This document shows positions 9,009 to 19,856 of a stretch of DNA of 64,000 nucleotides, piece by piece; position 1 is the first letter of the stretch; the number at the start of each line of letters is the position of its first letter. Below the pieces are notes generated by a model, which saw only the letters and a list, made by a program, of their open reading frames with translations, was not told where the DNA came from and searched no databases. The stretch is taken from positions 930,001 through 994,000 of the forward strand of contig NZ_OX366335.1 in assembly GCF_947250635.1 (NCBI RefSeq), given 5' to 3'. The DNA comes from Wolbachia endosymbiont (group B) of Parapoynx stratiotata (GTDB taxonomy: Bacteria > Pseudomonadota > Alphaproteobacteria > Rickettsiales > Anaplasmataceae). The translations under genes were made by a program, and so were the position numbers.

Positions 9009-11243
9009 ATGAATACTCAAAGCACACAACAATATCATGAATTCATTCGAGGATTTTTTACTTTATTCGATGAAATAAAAAAGGAAGACGACCCAATTTA
9101 TAATTCCAGAGTTGGTTTTAATGCAGTAAAGTTTCTAATAAAGCACCCCATCTGGAATTTGGAGACAGATGAAGACAAAAATAAAGCTTATGAAGTTATT
9201 CTTCCAGAGCAGAACAAGATAAAGAAAGCTGAACAAAAGCTTGAAAGTGAAGTTAAAGCAAGGTTAAAAGAGTATGTTGATGATATCGCAGGAGTTTCAA
9301 TATATGGCGATCACGCAAGTATTACACTGGGAGATGACAAAAAAGAGTTTAAAATCAGCGAGTTTTTAAATAGTGACTTTTGTCAGAAGAAAGGAATTTC
9401 GGGATTTTCAACGCTGCATAGTGATGGAAAGAGCGGAATGCACGGTTTTGTTGCCGAAGAAGGAGAGAAAAGAATAAGGCATTATGTTGTAACCGATGGT
9501 TCATATGAAATGACTTTGAATTGGCATGACAAAAATGGAAAAAAATGTACTATCAAAATCAAGATTGATAAAGATGGTGTAGATCTCACTGAACGTAATG
9601 GTGTTACTGAGGAACAATTAAAAGCAAACACAGATGTAAAAATAGGTGGCTTATTCCTATATCAAATACAATTCAAGGAGAAAGGACAAGAACAAGAGAA
9701 ACAACAATCATCTGAAACTTTCATAGAAAGTGATATTAGTAAAGGTATTGGCGTTCAAGCTACTCAAGATCAAGAAGTTGAGTTTAAGCATGCAACGACT
9801 AGCACTACAAATTCTAATAACGCATCTGCTAAAAAGATTCCACCGTCACTGCCAACTAGAACTAGTTCATTACCTAATAATCAGCAAAAAGGTGAGTATC
9901 AGCCAATACGGATTAATAGTGGAAGTAACTACAATTCTCCATATTCTGATCATTCAAACAGTACTGCTTTCACCAAATCTGTAAGCCAAAATCAAAACGA
10001 TAGGCAATCTACATTTACTACGTTTGGATATACTGCATCTGGAAGCCGAAGATCAGATGAAAGTGAGCAAATATCTAATAATCGGCAAAAAGGTGCAATT
10101 TTTGATCCTACAACTACTGAAAGCGCTGCAGCAGCACAAGACGTTGCATTCAAAAAAGTTAAAGGTGCATTTAAGTATGAAAGCGCTAAAGAATCAAGCA
10201 ATACTGGAAATAAGCAACCACTAAATGATGTAGCTTCGATTCTTGCATGGAAAGCAAAAAATGAGTTATTACGTAGTGAAAGTGAGTATGGTGAAGAATT
10301 TTCTGACTTCGAAGATGGTTGGAGCGATAACGAAGATGAGTATATAACGCTTTCAAAGCCTCAATCAGATTATAAACGAGAAAAAGATTATCTTAGCACT
10401 AAGGAAAACGAAGAAAGAGGAAATGATAAACAAAAAGAAACCGAACAAGAAAATGAATCGCTAGAATACAGCTCAACAGACATAAAAACAAACGATTCGG
10501 GCTATTCATCTCCAACTCACTCTAATCATGAAAAATCTCGAGTAAATTCCGGACAGTTAAAAGCGAGCCTAATGAATGTTGAACAAAGAGATGATACCCT
10601 ACTTACGGAATTTACCAGTAAGTTGGATAAAGAAACTCAGAAGTTCCCACTAAAACCGGTGGATCAGAAAGAAATGAGCGAACAAATCAAAGAACATTTA
10701 TTAGCAACTGGATTGCTAAAAGACAATGCAGCGGAGAAAGAAATAAACGACTCAGGTTACTCATCTCCAACTTACACTAGTAACTATAATTTTCAGGTCA
10801 ATTCTGAGCAATTAGAGAAGAAATTAGAAACCATTGAACCAAAAGATACATTGGAAAAATTGAATAAAGGATTGAGAGAACCTTCACACCAGGCTACTAA
10901 AGATTTATTCTCAGAAAATATGTTGAAAGAAATAAAAGAAGGTAAAAAATATGACCCTGTACGTAAGTTATTAGAAAGAAAAGTGGCAGAACAAGAAGCA
11001 GAACAAGAAAATGATAATACTAATCTGACTATAGACAAAAATAGCGAACTATATAAATTGCTAGAAAAAGATGCAGCACAACTGAAAGCTGGAATAGTAG
11101 AAGAGGAAAGAAAAGATACTTTAACAGAACGCAATGATAGTCCTGATCGCAATAGAATTGCATTAGCAAATAGAAATAGAATCTGGGCTAAACTTATTGC
11201 TGAAGAAAAACAAAAAAAGGACAGTGGTATTAGTATAGGTTAA
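9009..11243 (+). CDS. Large lineage-specific protein (family paralog A) with disordered repeat tail
   Basis: A 744-residue protein; the ATG is preceded by GAGGG. Residues ~1-85 are helical and ~85-225 hold the family core (VTDGSYEMTLNWHDKNGKKC, TIKIKIDKDGVDLTERNGV). From ~230 onward it is polar, Ser/Asn/Gln/Glu-rich and probably disordered, with charged helical stretches near the end. The sequence NDSGYSSPT occurs twice (around residues 495 and 580), each in a ~45-residue repeat followed by a VNSxQL segment. No signal peptide and no membrane helix. It is the only intact member of the four-gene family in the window. Function unknown; a secreted host-directed protein is an inference. Confidence 0.85.
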   Translation: MNTQSTQQYHEFIRGFFTLFDEIKKEDDPIYNSRVGFNAVKFLIKHPIWNLETDEDKNKAYEVILPEQNKIKKAEQKLESEVKARLKEYVDDIAGVSIYGDHASITLGDDKKEFKISEFLNSDFCQKKGISGFSTLHSDGKSGMHGFVAEEGEKRIRHYVVTDGSYEMTLNWHDKNGKKCTIKIKIDKDGVDLTERNGVTEEQLKANTDVKIGGLFLYQIQFKEKGQEQEKQQSSETFIESDISKGIGVQATQDQEVEFKHATTSTTNSNNASAKKIPPSLPTRTSSLPNNQQKGEYQPIRINSGSNYNSPYSDHSNSTAFTKSVSQNQNDRQSTFTTFGYTASGSRRSDESEQISNNRQKGAIFDPTTTESAAAAQDVAFKKVKGAFKYESAKESSNTGNKQPLNDVASILAWKAKNELLRSESEYGEEFSDFEDGWSDNEDEYITLSKPQSDYKREKDYLSTKENEERGNDKQKETEQENESLEYSSTDIKTNDSGYSSPTHSNHEKSRVNSGQLKASLMNVEQRDDTLLTEFTSKLDKETQKFPLKPVDQKEMSEQIKEHLLATGLLKDNAAEKEINDSGYSSPTYTSNYNFQVNSEQLEKKLETIEPKDTLEKLNKGLREPSHQATKDLFSENMLKEIKEGKKYDPVRKLLERKVAEQEAEQENDNTNLTIDKNSELYKLLEKDAAQLKAGIVEEERKDTLTERNDSPDRNRIALANRNRIWAKLIAEEKQKKDSGISIG

Positions 11244-11820
11244 AGTAATTACTTAGCAAGCAATGGGTTTCATGTAATGGTAACCCTATTACAGAAGAGT
11301 ATGAGCCACGTAAAAATAATACAAACATTCCTGCAAGACCTTGTATGTTGCACCCCCCTGCCCTGTTTTTCCACTCTTCTGATGCTAAATAATATTTAAT
11401 TTCTTGTTCGCTGAGACGCTTAAATTTCACTATTGTAACTACAGTCCTAATATGCTGTTTAGATTGATCAGGAGTTAATAAACACACACTGGTGTATACT
11501 CTATGCCTTCTTCCTGATAACAAGCGAACGCATTTTTCTGCTTGCTCAACGTTTTCAGCTTTGAGCAGTATCCTTCTACCACAAGCAACAACTGTATCAA
11601 CACCAAGCACAAAGTAATTTGGATTTGAACTTTGTGTTTTCTCAGCTTTACTTTTTGCCATACGGATTGAGTAATCTCTTGGAAGTTCCTTTTTTAAAGG
11701 AAATTCATCTATGTCTGCTGGCAAAATTAAACCTGGCTCAATATTTATTTGTTTTAGTAAAGCTATACGCCTTTTCGATGATGAAGCAAGAATAAGATTA
11801 TTTAGAGATCGTTCTGTCAC
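11230..11820 (-). CDS. maf: Maf-like nucleotide pyrophosphatase
   Basis: A 196-residue Maf/YhdE-family protein that hydrolyses non-canonical nucleoside triphosphates to monophosphates. Visible are the N-terminal LILASSSKRRIALL motif, VLGVDTVVACGRRILLK with the catalytic aspartate region, and the C-terminal NRAGGCNIQGLAG plus GLPLHETHCLL. One oddity: the usual GxAGxY is CNIQGLAGM, as in many members. It overlaps the 3' end of infA by 23 bp on the same strand, so the two are co-transcribed. Its own 3' end overlaps the convergent paralog A gene. Confidence 0.9.
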   Translation of the reverse strand: MTERSLNNLILASSSKRRIALLKQINIEPGLILPADIDEFPLKKELPRDYSIRMAKSKAEKTQSSNPNYFVLGVDTVVACGRRILLKAENVEQAEKCVRLLSGRRHRVYTSVCLLTPDQSKQHIRTVVTIVKFKRLSEQEIKYYLASEEWKNRAGGCNIQGLAGMFVLFLRGSYSSVIGLPLHETHCLLSNYFNLY

Positions 11821-12061
11821 TTGTACCTTTAAGCCTTCTAATTATCCTACCCTTTTTTGCATTCCTATCATAAACACTCATCTCAACCAACACCCTATCG
11901 CCTATAATTATGCGTATTTTACTTCTTCTCACTTTCCCTGATACATGACAGATAATCTCATGTTCATTGTCCAGCTTCACTCTAAATTCTGCTGCAGGTA
12001 GTAAAGCAGTTACTGCCCCTTCCACTTCAAAAATTGTTTTTGATTTGTCTTCTTTTATCAT
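11798..12061 (-). CDS. infA: Translation initiation factor IF-1
   Basis: An 87-residue S1/OB-fold protein that occupies the ribosomal A site during initiation. Family features seen are EVEGAVTALLPAAEFRVKLDN, HVSGKVRRSKIRIIIGDRVLVE and the YDxxKGRIIRR end. The C-terminus is slightly extended (LKGTSDRTISK), and that extension is what overlaps maf. Confidence 0.95.
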   Translation of the reverse strand: MIKEDKSKTIFEVEGAVTALLPAAEFRVKLDNEHEIICHVSGKVRRSKIRIIIGDRVLVEMSVYDRNAKKGRIIRRLKGTSDRTISK

Positions 12062-12540
12062 TGTCGTATTATAATTTAATAATCTTTTTCAGTCTACTAT
12101 AGATTTTAAATTATTATCAATACAGGAGATTTTTATACTCTACTTGAGTATTGCTCTTGCAACTTAACTCCAATCATCTCCTTAACAATGCAAGAGGAAA
12201 GCGAGCTACCTACGCTTCTACTCTCTACTACCTTCTCAATAGAAGTTATGTTAGAAGATAAATCATTATCACAATTTTCCTCATCGCTATCAAGTCCACT
12301 ATCAAAACTTGAAGATCTGGATAACTCTGTCTTCTTTTGTGAGGCACTATCAGGCTCACTAAAAACGTTTCCTGCTAGAGTATAAAATTGATGATTGAAG
12401 CTTCTTTGTTCAATAGAACTCATGTTAGAAGATAAACCATTATCACTACCATATCCGCCATCAGAGCTTGAAGATCTGAGTAACGTCATCTTTTCTTCCA
12501 GTGGAACACAAGACTCATTATTAGTCTCATTAAAAATATT

Positions 12541-13270
12541 GGGAACGTTCAAAAAAGTGTGTCAAACCGAAAAAAAAGTAATAAATTGATATAAAAAATG
12601 GAGGTTTGATATGGGTCAAGCAAATAGAACTACTGGTTTGGTAGATTATAAAGAATTAGAAACAAATATCCTGTCATCTATACGAGAAGGAAGACCATTG
12701 ACAGGAAGAGATGGAGCATTAACACCGTTTATAAAAAGGTTGCTAGAGGCAAGTCTGGAAGGTGAAATAGAAAGCCACATGTCAGCTAAAAGTGAAGAAA
12801 ATAACCGAAGAAATGGAAGGAATGCAAAAACTTTACGTACAAGTTCAGGCTCATTTGAACTATTAACACCAAGAGACAGAGAAGGAAGCTTTGAACCGCA
12901 AATAGTCAAAAAAAGGCAAACAAGCCTACATCCAGAACTTGAAGCAAAGGTCTTAAGCACATATGCCAGTGGCATGGGATACAGAGATATAGCTTCACAT
13001 GTTGAGGAAATATATGACCACAAAATATCAGCAGCAGAGATATCCAGTATTACTGATAAACTGCTACCAGTAATCAATGAATGGCGCAGCCGCCCACTGC
13101 AATCAGTGTATCCAATAGTGTTTATGGATGGCATGTTCTTTAAGGTCAAGGAGGACGGACATTGTATAAGTAAATGCATGTATAATATATTGGGCATAAA
13201 TCAAAATGGCAGAAAAGAAGTATTAGGTTTTTATTTGGCTGAAAGTGAAGGAGCTAACTTCTGGTTGGGA
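12541..13270 (+). mobile_element. Truncated IS256 copy (first 730 bp)
   Basis: This is the left part of an IS256 element, ending inside the transposase after residue 220 (SEGANFWLG) exactly where the oppositely oriented full copy begins. The pair as a whole is bounded by AAAATATT duplications (12533-12540 and 14608-14615). The older copy was therefore hit by a second one in inverse orientation and lost its 3' half. Confidence 0.92.
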
Positions 13271-14607
13271 GGGAACGTTCAAAAAAGTGTGTCAAGCCGC
13301 ATTTTTAGTTCAACTCAATTTTCAATCTATCTGGAAAGAAAATATCAAGTTGAGAAATAGTTAAAGCCCAATTAGGGAGAGCCATAATCCACTTTTGCTC
13401 TACCTTTTTTATAGCACAATATACCTGTTTGTACAAGGCATTTGTACTAGTAAATGAACCCTTAGTTTTAGTAAATTTCCTGATTTGTCTATGCAACCCC
13501 TCAATTGGATTGGTGGTGTAAATCAGCTTCCTAACTTGCCCAGAATACTTAAAATAACTGGATAAGTTTTCCCAATTGTTCTGCCAGGATTTTATAACTA
13601 AAGGATACTTCTCTCCCCATTTTTCTTCCAGCTCAAGCAGATAATTCTCAGCGATCTCTTTACTTGAAGCACGATATATTTTTTTCAAATCATTCATGAA
13701 AACTTTTACATCTTTGCTAGATACATATTTCAGTGAATTCCTTATCTGATGCACTATACATAGCTGTACTTCTGCCTTAGGAAACACACTATTTATAGCC
13801 GCAGGAAAGCTTTTTAGCCCATCAATGCAGGCAATTAGAATATCTTCTACTCCTCGCTCTTTTAGGTCATTTAGAACTCCCAACCAGAAGTTAGCTCCTT
13901 CACTTTCAGCCAAATAAAAACCTAATACTTCTTTTCTGCCATTTTGATTTATGCCCAATATATTATACATGCATTTACTTATACAATGTCCGTCCTCCTT
14001 GACCTTAAAGAACATGCCATCCATAAACACTATTGGATACACTGATTGCAGTGGGCGGCTGCGCCATTCATTGATTACTGGTAGCAGTTTATCAGTAATA
14101 CTGGATATCTCTGCTGCTGATATTTTGTGGTCATATATTTCCTCAACATGTGAAGCTATATCTCTGTATCCCATGCCACTGGCATATGTGCTTAAGACCT
14201 TTGCTTCAAGTTCTGGATGTAGGCTTGTTTGCCTTTTTTTGACTATTTGCGGTTCAAAGCTTCCTTCTCTGTCTCTTGGTGTTAATAGTTCAAATGAGCC
14301 TGAACTTGTACGTAAAGTTTTTGCATTCCTTCCATTTCTTCGGTTATTTTCTTCACTTTTAGCTGACATGTGGCTTTCTATTTCACCTTCCAGACTTGCC
14401 TCTAGCAACCTTTTTATAAACGGTGTTAATGCTCCATCTCTTCCTGTCAATGGTCTTCCTTCTCGTATAGATGACAGGATATTTGTTTCTAATTCTTTAT
14501 AATCTACCAAACCAGTAGTTCTATTTGCTTGACCCATATCAAACCTCCATTTTTTATATCAATTTATTACTTTTTTTTCGGTTTGACACACTTTTTTGAA
14601 CGTTCCC
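13271..14607 (-). mobile_element. IS256-family element, full copy 2
   Basis: A full 1337-bp copy with intact terminal repeats on the minus strand, fused to the truncated plus-strand copy at its left. The combined insertion splits paralog C. Confidence 0.95.
13305..14537 (-). CDS. IS256-family transposase, copy 2
   Basis: A 410-residue transposase with the same predicted sequence as copy 1 and all three DDE residues present. The GGAGG ribosome-binding site is retained. Confidence 0.95.
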   Translation of the reverse strand: MGQANRTTGLVDYKELETNILSSIREGRPLTGRDGALTPFIKRLLEASLEGEIESHMSAKSEENNRRNGRNAKTLRTSSGSFELLTPRDREGSFEPQIVKKRQTSLHPELEAKVLSTYASGMGYRDIASHVEEIYDHKISAAEISSITDKLLPVINEWRSRPLQSVYPIVFMDGMFFKVKEDGHCISKCMYNILGINQNGRKEVLGFYLAESEGANFWLGVLNDLKERGVEDILIACIDGLKSFPAAINSVFPKAEVQLCIVHQIRNSLKYVSSKDVKVFMNDLKKIYRASSKEIAENYLLELEEKWGEKYPLVIKSWQNNWENLSSYFKYSGQVRKLIYTTNPIEGLHRQIRKFTKTKGSFTSTNALYKQVYCAIKKVEQKWIMALPNWALTISQLDIFFPDRLKIELN

Positions 14608-16495
14608 AAAATATTTCTTGTTGGAGTATAAAATTGATTATTGAGGCTTCTTTGTTCATCAGCATGAATTTTTTCTCCCAGTCCATCAGCTATTTCTACA
14701 ACTTTATCATCCCATTCATTCTCACACTCTAGCTTGCTTCTTAACTCTTCAACTTCCCATGCTAGTTTGCATATCCCTTGTTCATAAGATTCCAGTTGTG
14801 CTTTATGCTCATCTTTCAACTCTTGCACTTGAAGTTTTAAATTGCTTATATACTGCTCCTTTTCCTTCATTATGTGTGCTGCTTCTTTTAATTTGTCTTC
14901 TAACTCCTTCTTTTCTGTATTAACACCTTTTAGCTTACCCTCTAGCTTTCCTTTTGCTTCACATACATTTTTAAGTTCTTGTGCTTTCTCTTGTAACTCT
15001 GCTAACACACTTGCTAACTTTTTATCTTTTTGTGCCAGTTCAGTTTGCAATTCCGTGTTTTTTCGCTCTTCTTTTCCAAAACTGTTTTGTAAATCAGTTA
15101 TTTGTTGTGAAGCAATTTCTGGTTGAGTTTCAGTGTGCTGTAAATTGGCTTCCAATGCATTGCTATTAATAGAAGGAGAAGAAGGAAGGCTATTATCAGC
15201 ATCAACTTTATGATCTAACTTCCCCTCTGGTTCCTTACCTTGATAAGCCACCATAGATTCATTGTAAAGATTAATAGGAGTAGCCCTATCCTCTTCTAGT
15301 GATTCCATTACAGCATCATATAAGGAGAGACCTTGAATATATAATTCATCGTTTTGCTTTATTAATTCTAGAATCTCCTTCGATGAAACAAAATCTTCAC
15401 CATTAAATTTTAGTATTTCAGTTATGCCATCGCTACTCACATTCATAATCATGGTACACATTCCTGATCCATCTTTTGCAGGCCAAGTGCTTGTCATTTC
15501 ATAATATGCACCTTCTTTAAATTCATAATATCTTTTCTTATCTTTTTTATGAGCGTGTATTTCATGTTTTTTATTGCAATAGATATTCAGTTCTTTAATA
15601 TCTTTCTCTTGCTGTAAAACGTCACTAATCTTTGTTGGCTCACTATTGTCGTAATGAGTAAGGTTAATATTCAAAACTTTATTATTATTGTCAATTTCTT
15701 CACAGTAAACTTGAAAGTCCTCTTTCCATTTTCCAAAATACCTACTTGCAACTTCTTTTCCTTCCTTTACTAACTCTATGTATTTACCTATATTTTTCTC
15801 AAAGTCCTCATTAACAGGCTTTTCTCTTTCTTTTACTGCTTGATCCACGTACATTCGCTTAAAATCATTATCACCTATTAGATCATTAAAACGCCAATTA
15901 TCATAAGCTTTTTGTATATCAGCAAAGTCCATCTTTTCTCTCAAAAGCGCTAATAAGCTTATCTTATCTCTCAAATTTTCTAACTCACAATCGAGAAAAT
16001 CATCGAAACTGCATAACTTTTTATACAGTTCTCTATCTTCTATAATTGAGCGAAGAAATTTCATTATAGTAAGGTTCTTAATGGAAGGCTCATTTTTTTC
16101 TACATCATTAATATAGCTTTTGAGAAATTGAAATATACCAAGCCCATCACTATCTTGGACAAACTTCTCTCTATCATTAACACAATTGTTGCCCTGTGAT
16201 GAACATAATCTATTATGCAATTTTTGCAAGTCATGTATTGACTTAACTACATATTCTGCAACTGACAATTCTCTCAGCTGATCACTTGTTTTTTCCGCTT
16301 TTATTGCTTTGTCTCCCTTAGTCAAACCTGCAATCATAATACGCCTCCTTTAACTATGTTTATATTATAACAATCAACATGTATTTAAGAAAAATCACAC
16401 TGCTCACTGTACGTTTACGCTGCTACTTTGCATAATAGATTGCTTGAAGTCACACAAGTATCGTTTTTTATTAGATAAAAGTTAACAAGACGTTT

Positions 16496-17773
16496 TCATA
16501 GATTTTTAAGCTTAATAACATCCTCTCTATTGGGACTAGTTGAAATTAGATGAATTGATACGCCTATTAATTCTTCTATTTTTCTCACATATTTCATCAA
16601 ATTTGCAGGTAATTCCTTAACTGACCTTTTGCCTTGAGTTTTCTCTTTCCAACCAGGAAATTCTTCATATATTGGCTCTAATTCTTTTTGTATTGAATGT
16701 GATGCGGGTAAATAATCATACATTTTTCCGCCATACTTATAACCAGTGCCTATTTTAATAGTATCAAAAGAATCAAGAATATCTAATTTGGTTAATACAA
16801 TGCTTGAAACTCCAGAGAGTTTTACGGCCTGGCGCACTAAAACTGCGTCAAACCATCCGCAGCGCCTTCTTCTATTGCTTACTGTTCCAAGTTCCTTACC
16901 TATAGAAAATAAGCTGTCTCCAATCTCGTTATTTTGTTCAGTAGGAAATGGACCATTACCCACTCTTGTTGTATACGCTTTTGCTACACCAATAATGTGA
17001 GCATTGTAGGATAATCCTGAGCCTGTTATCGCTTGCGATGCTACGGTATTACTTGAAGTAACAAAAGGGTAAGTTCCGTGGTCGATATCTAAAAATGCGC
17101 CTTGAGCGCCTTCAAATATTATTTTCTTACCTTCTTTCATAAAATCATTTAGTATCTTCCACACAGGTTTTTTATATGAAAGAATTTTTTCTGAAATCTG
17201 TCGAATTTCCTTTAATATTTCTTCTTTTTCAACCACCTGGTAGTTAAGGCCTTTTCTGATAGAATTATGGTAACTCAGGAGAGCATCCACTCTTTGATTG
17301 AGCTCATCTGCGTTTTCTAAGTCACAAATGCGTATAGCTCTCCTTCCAACTTTATCTTCATAACATGGCCCTATTCCTTTGTTTGTTGTGCCAATTTTGC
17401 AATTTCCGTTTAAATCTTCAAATAGCTTTTCCTTGTCCTTATGTACGCTAAGTATTAATGGACAGCTCTCGGATACCATCAAGTTGTTATAGTTTACGTC
17501 CACTCCTTTAACTTTCAATGATTCTATTTCTGATATTAGAGCTTGTGAATCAAGAGCAACGCCATTTCCTATGATAGATATTTTTCCTGGCCTCAAAACA
17601 GCAGAGGGCAGTAAATTTAATTTATAAACCTCATCATCTATTACTATAGTGTGCCCTGCATTATTTCCCCCCTGAAATCTCACAACTACATCTGCATTCT
17701 CAGAAAGATAATCTACTATTTTACCCTTGCCTTCGTCACCCCATTGCAGACCAACAATTACAATATTATTCAT
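16496..17773 (-). CDS. purA: Adenylosuccinate synthetase
   Basis: A 425-residue enzyme that condenses IMP and aspartate with GTP, the first committed step to AMP. Seen are the P-loop-like GLQWGDEGKGKIVDYL at the N-terminus, NNAGHTI, the IMP-binding TTNKGIGPCYEDK, GAQGAFLDIDHGTYPFVTSS and the C-terminal STSPNREDVI (usual STGPxRxxTI, so slightly divergent). Length is normal. The frame is open from GTG at 17776, but the ATG at 17773 is adjacent and is preferred. Confidence 0.96.
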   Translation of the reverse strand: MNNIVIVGLQWGDEGKGKIVDYLSENADVVVRFQGGNNAGHTIVIDDEVYKLNLLPSAVLRPGKISIIGNGVALDSQALISEIESLKVKGVDVNYNNLMVSESCPLILSVHKDKEKLFEDLNGNCKIGTTNKGIGPCYEDKVGRRAIRICDLENADELNQRVDALLSYHNSIRKGLNYQVVEKEEILKEIRQISEKILSYKKPVWKILNDFMKEGKKIIFEGAQGAFLDIDHGTYPFVTSSNTVASQAITGSGLSYNAHIIGVAKAYTTRVGNGPFPTEQNNEIGDSLFSIGKELGTVSNRRRRCGWFDAVLVRQAVKLSGVSSIVLTKLDILDSFDTIKIGTGYKYGGKMYDYLPASHSIQKELEPIYEEFPGWKEKTQGKRSVKELPANLMKYVRKIEELIGVSIHLISTSPNREDVIKLKNL

Positions 17774-17953
17774 CACTATTTTCTAGATTAATACGTAAAT
17801 ATTAATGCAGCATGCTACAAATGAAAAGAGAAATCTACGCCTTTCTTACACCTATTAAATAAAGAAATATACTATCGACTTTTTTTATATGTTATCAAAT
17901 TATTCATCATTATATGATACAACTTACAGTATATTTATAGTAAGGTGTTAATT

Positions 17954-19486
17954 ATGAAAAAGGCAAAGGAGAGTCCAGTAGTTAGATTAAAGGCCACAGC
18001 TAAAGAGTTCAATTTTGGTAAATTAAGAGCAGATCAAGATAATAAATTAGCGAATTCCGGTGAAACAATGTTCTTAGATTTTCAAAGAATGAATTTTATT
18101 ATTAATGAAAAAGAAATAGATAAAAATTTTATTATTGCATTTAAGGAAGGAGCTAAAGATTATAAAAATGAGATTTTTAACCGTGATAATTTTGATAACC
18201 TCTCTGAAGAAGGTAAAGCTTTTATGGAACCAGTACTTAAGGAGCTTGATCAAGATAGACTATCTGAAGTTTGGGAAAATCATTGTAATAGCCCTACAAT
18301 TGCTGATGAGAAAAAAATTGATGAATATAGAAAGGAATTTGAGAGATTTTATAACGCAGGGAGAAGCTCTTATCATCTATTCTCCAAAAAAGATTACCGT
18401 GCATTAGCAAAGGAAATTTTTAAGGAAATGTTTAGATACGCTGGAGCAAGGGTTCCAAGTGATGCTATTTTAGAAGAGTTAGTCACCAATTGTAATCAAG
18501 CAGGGTATGGGGCTGGTATATTTAATGAATCTCATGCCGCACTCAGTAGTTGTAATTTAACTCCACACAGTCCTAAAAAAGTGCTAAACATTTACTGCAC
18601 TGACCACAACCGCATAAAAGTGACGTCTGATATGGCAATACCTATAACCACGATTGACAATCCGGAAGAGAAAATATGTGACCTATCCAGCTCATTAGAA
18701 TTTACACTTGAGTCTCAATATGGTGAAGACCTTGTAAAATATGGAGATGGTAAATTATCACTTACTATTCCTGAAGAGTTGAAAAACTATAAAGACAATG
18801 GCAAGACCTTGTTTGACACTATTAAAGAATATTTTCAGAAATTCTGTGCAAAATTAGGATTTAAACCTGAGGCAAAAATACAAATAGAGCATAACTTAGG
18901 TACTCAAATCAAAGTAAACAACTATTTAGATGGTACAATATCTACTACAGGATCGGATGCAAATGAAAAATTTACCAATCTTTTAAAGAAAAATCTCAGA
19001 GAGAGGTTATTGGGATCAGGAGTTGCTCTAGGAGGTGAAGATGTTGATGATATTATTGAAGTCAGAGTATCTGCAGTTATGGATCTACTGCGTGATTATA
19101 CTAAATTGGAAGATAATAAAGAAAACAGAGAGTTATTAATAAGTGAAGTAGCAGATAATTTAGGGCTTTCCACTCAAGATAAAACAGCATCAGAAGTATT
19201 GATGGAATTAAACTCTTTACCTTCTTCGATAAAAGGTCAGGTTAATCATAATCAAGTGCAGTTTGTTGTAAATATTTTTACCAATTTAATTGTTGAAGGA
19301 AAAAGCGAAGTATACAAAGAAAAAAATGCAATTAATGCAATGGATGCAATTCATCAGAAGATAGATAAGGCAATTGTTGAGCAAGAAAAAAGAGCAACCA
19401 ACAAACAAGATATAGAAAATGATAAATGGACAGATAAAATAAAAAAACAGAGATTATCTATGGAATCACATGGGCATTTGCATTAA
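17954..19486 (+). CDS. Large hypothetical protein, possibly a distant family member
   Basis: A 510-residue soluble protein that I do not recognise. It is charged and helical at the N-terminus, with a probable beta-rich middle (VLNIYCTDHNRIKVTS; EFTLESQYGEDLVKYGDGKL) followed by a helical C-terminal third. The stretch VLNIYC and the following strand pattern recall paralog C (LNIYCNKKHEIHAHKK), so it may be a distant relative. No signal peptide or membrane helix. A GTG at 17945 is in frame; the ATG at 17954 with AAGG about 8 bp upstream is preferred. Confidence 0.7.
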   Translation: MKKAKESPVVRLKATAKEFNFGKLRADQDNKLANSGETMFLDFQRMNFIINEKEIDKNFIIAFKEGAKDYKNEIFNRDNFDNLSEEGKAFMEPVLKELDQDRLSEVWENHCNSPTIADEKKIDEYRKEFERFYNAGRSSYHLFSKKDYRALAKEIFKEMFRYAGARVPSDAILEELVTNCNQAGYGAGIFNESHAALSSCNLTPHSPKKVLNIYCTDHNRIKVTSDMAIPITTIDNPEEKICDLSSSLEFTLESQYGEDLVKYGDGKLSLTIPEELKNYKDNGKTLFDTIKEYFQKFCAKLGFKPEAKIQIEHNLGTQIKVNNYLDGTISTTGSDANEKFTNLLKKNLRERLLGSGVALGGEDVDDIIEVRVSAVMDLLRDYTKLEDNKENRELLISEVADNLGLSTQDKTASEVLMELNSLPSSIKGQVNHNQVQFVVNIFTNLIVEGKSEVYKEKNAINAMDAIHQKIDKAIVEQEKRATNKQDIENDKWTDKIKKQRLSMESHGHLH

Positions 19487-19856
19487 AGATACTGTGTACA
19501 GAGGCGTAGTATGCTCAATTTTCGCCTTTCATTTAAAGCACTCAAATTGACCAAACACACTCAATCCAAAGCGTTTGTAGATTCGATATCTTGAGTAACT
19601 TGACGCAGAGAGAATTGTATACCTTAGTCAACTTTTCTAGCGGTATCCATAAGGTAAATCATTATTTGAGTGTTACACCCAAGCCCTCTTTATTTTCCTC
19701 TGTTATCAAGCTAAAAATACCATTTGGTTTCATTATGTATACGAAACTATTATGCTTGCAAGAAAAAAAACCTAAAAAACTGGAAAAGAGAATAGGAATT
19801 TGACATAAGCTATTCCCAAATTTTCAATGTTCATATGGTTATAAGCAGTACAGCTA
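19487..19856. other. Intergenic, nothing recognised
   Basis: 370 bp between convergent genes. A 70-codon frame (19591-19803) exists but has no ribosome-binding site and no resemblance to a known protein. I see no repeat or RNA gene here. Confidence 0.4.

Larger units (their letters stand above)
12133..16337 (-). pseudogene. Lineage-specific coiled-coil protein (family paralog C), split by nested IS256 copies
   Basis: The N-part is 14608-16337 and the C-part 12133-12540. Removing 12541-14615 (two IS256 copies plus one 8-bp duplication AAAATATT) restores one ~709-residue frame (RNIF + NETNNE). Order of parts: helical N-domain; family core around residues 220-350 (KEGAYYEMTSTWPAKDGSGM); a long coiled coil around 395-535 (repeated LQEKAQEL, KLEGKLKG, LKLQVQELKDE); then a two-unit repeat of ~58 residues (QRSLNNQFYTPTRNIF / QRSFNHQFYTLAGNVF) with SSSSD/SSSFD and DLSSNxxSIE motifs. 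The start ATG at 16337 follows GGAGG. No signal peptide. Confidence 0.8.

Noticed and set aside
19591..19803. 70-codon ORF between convergent genes
   Set aside because: No start signal, no similarity and composition like non-coding DNA.
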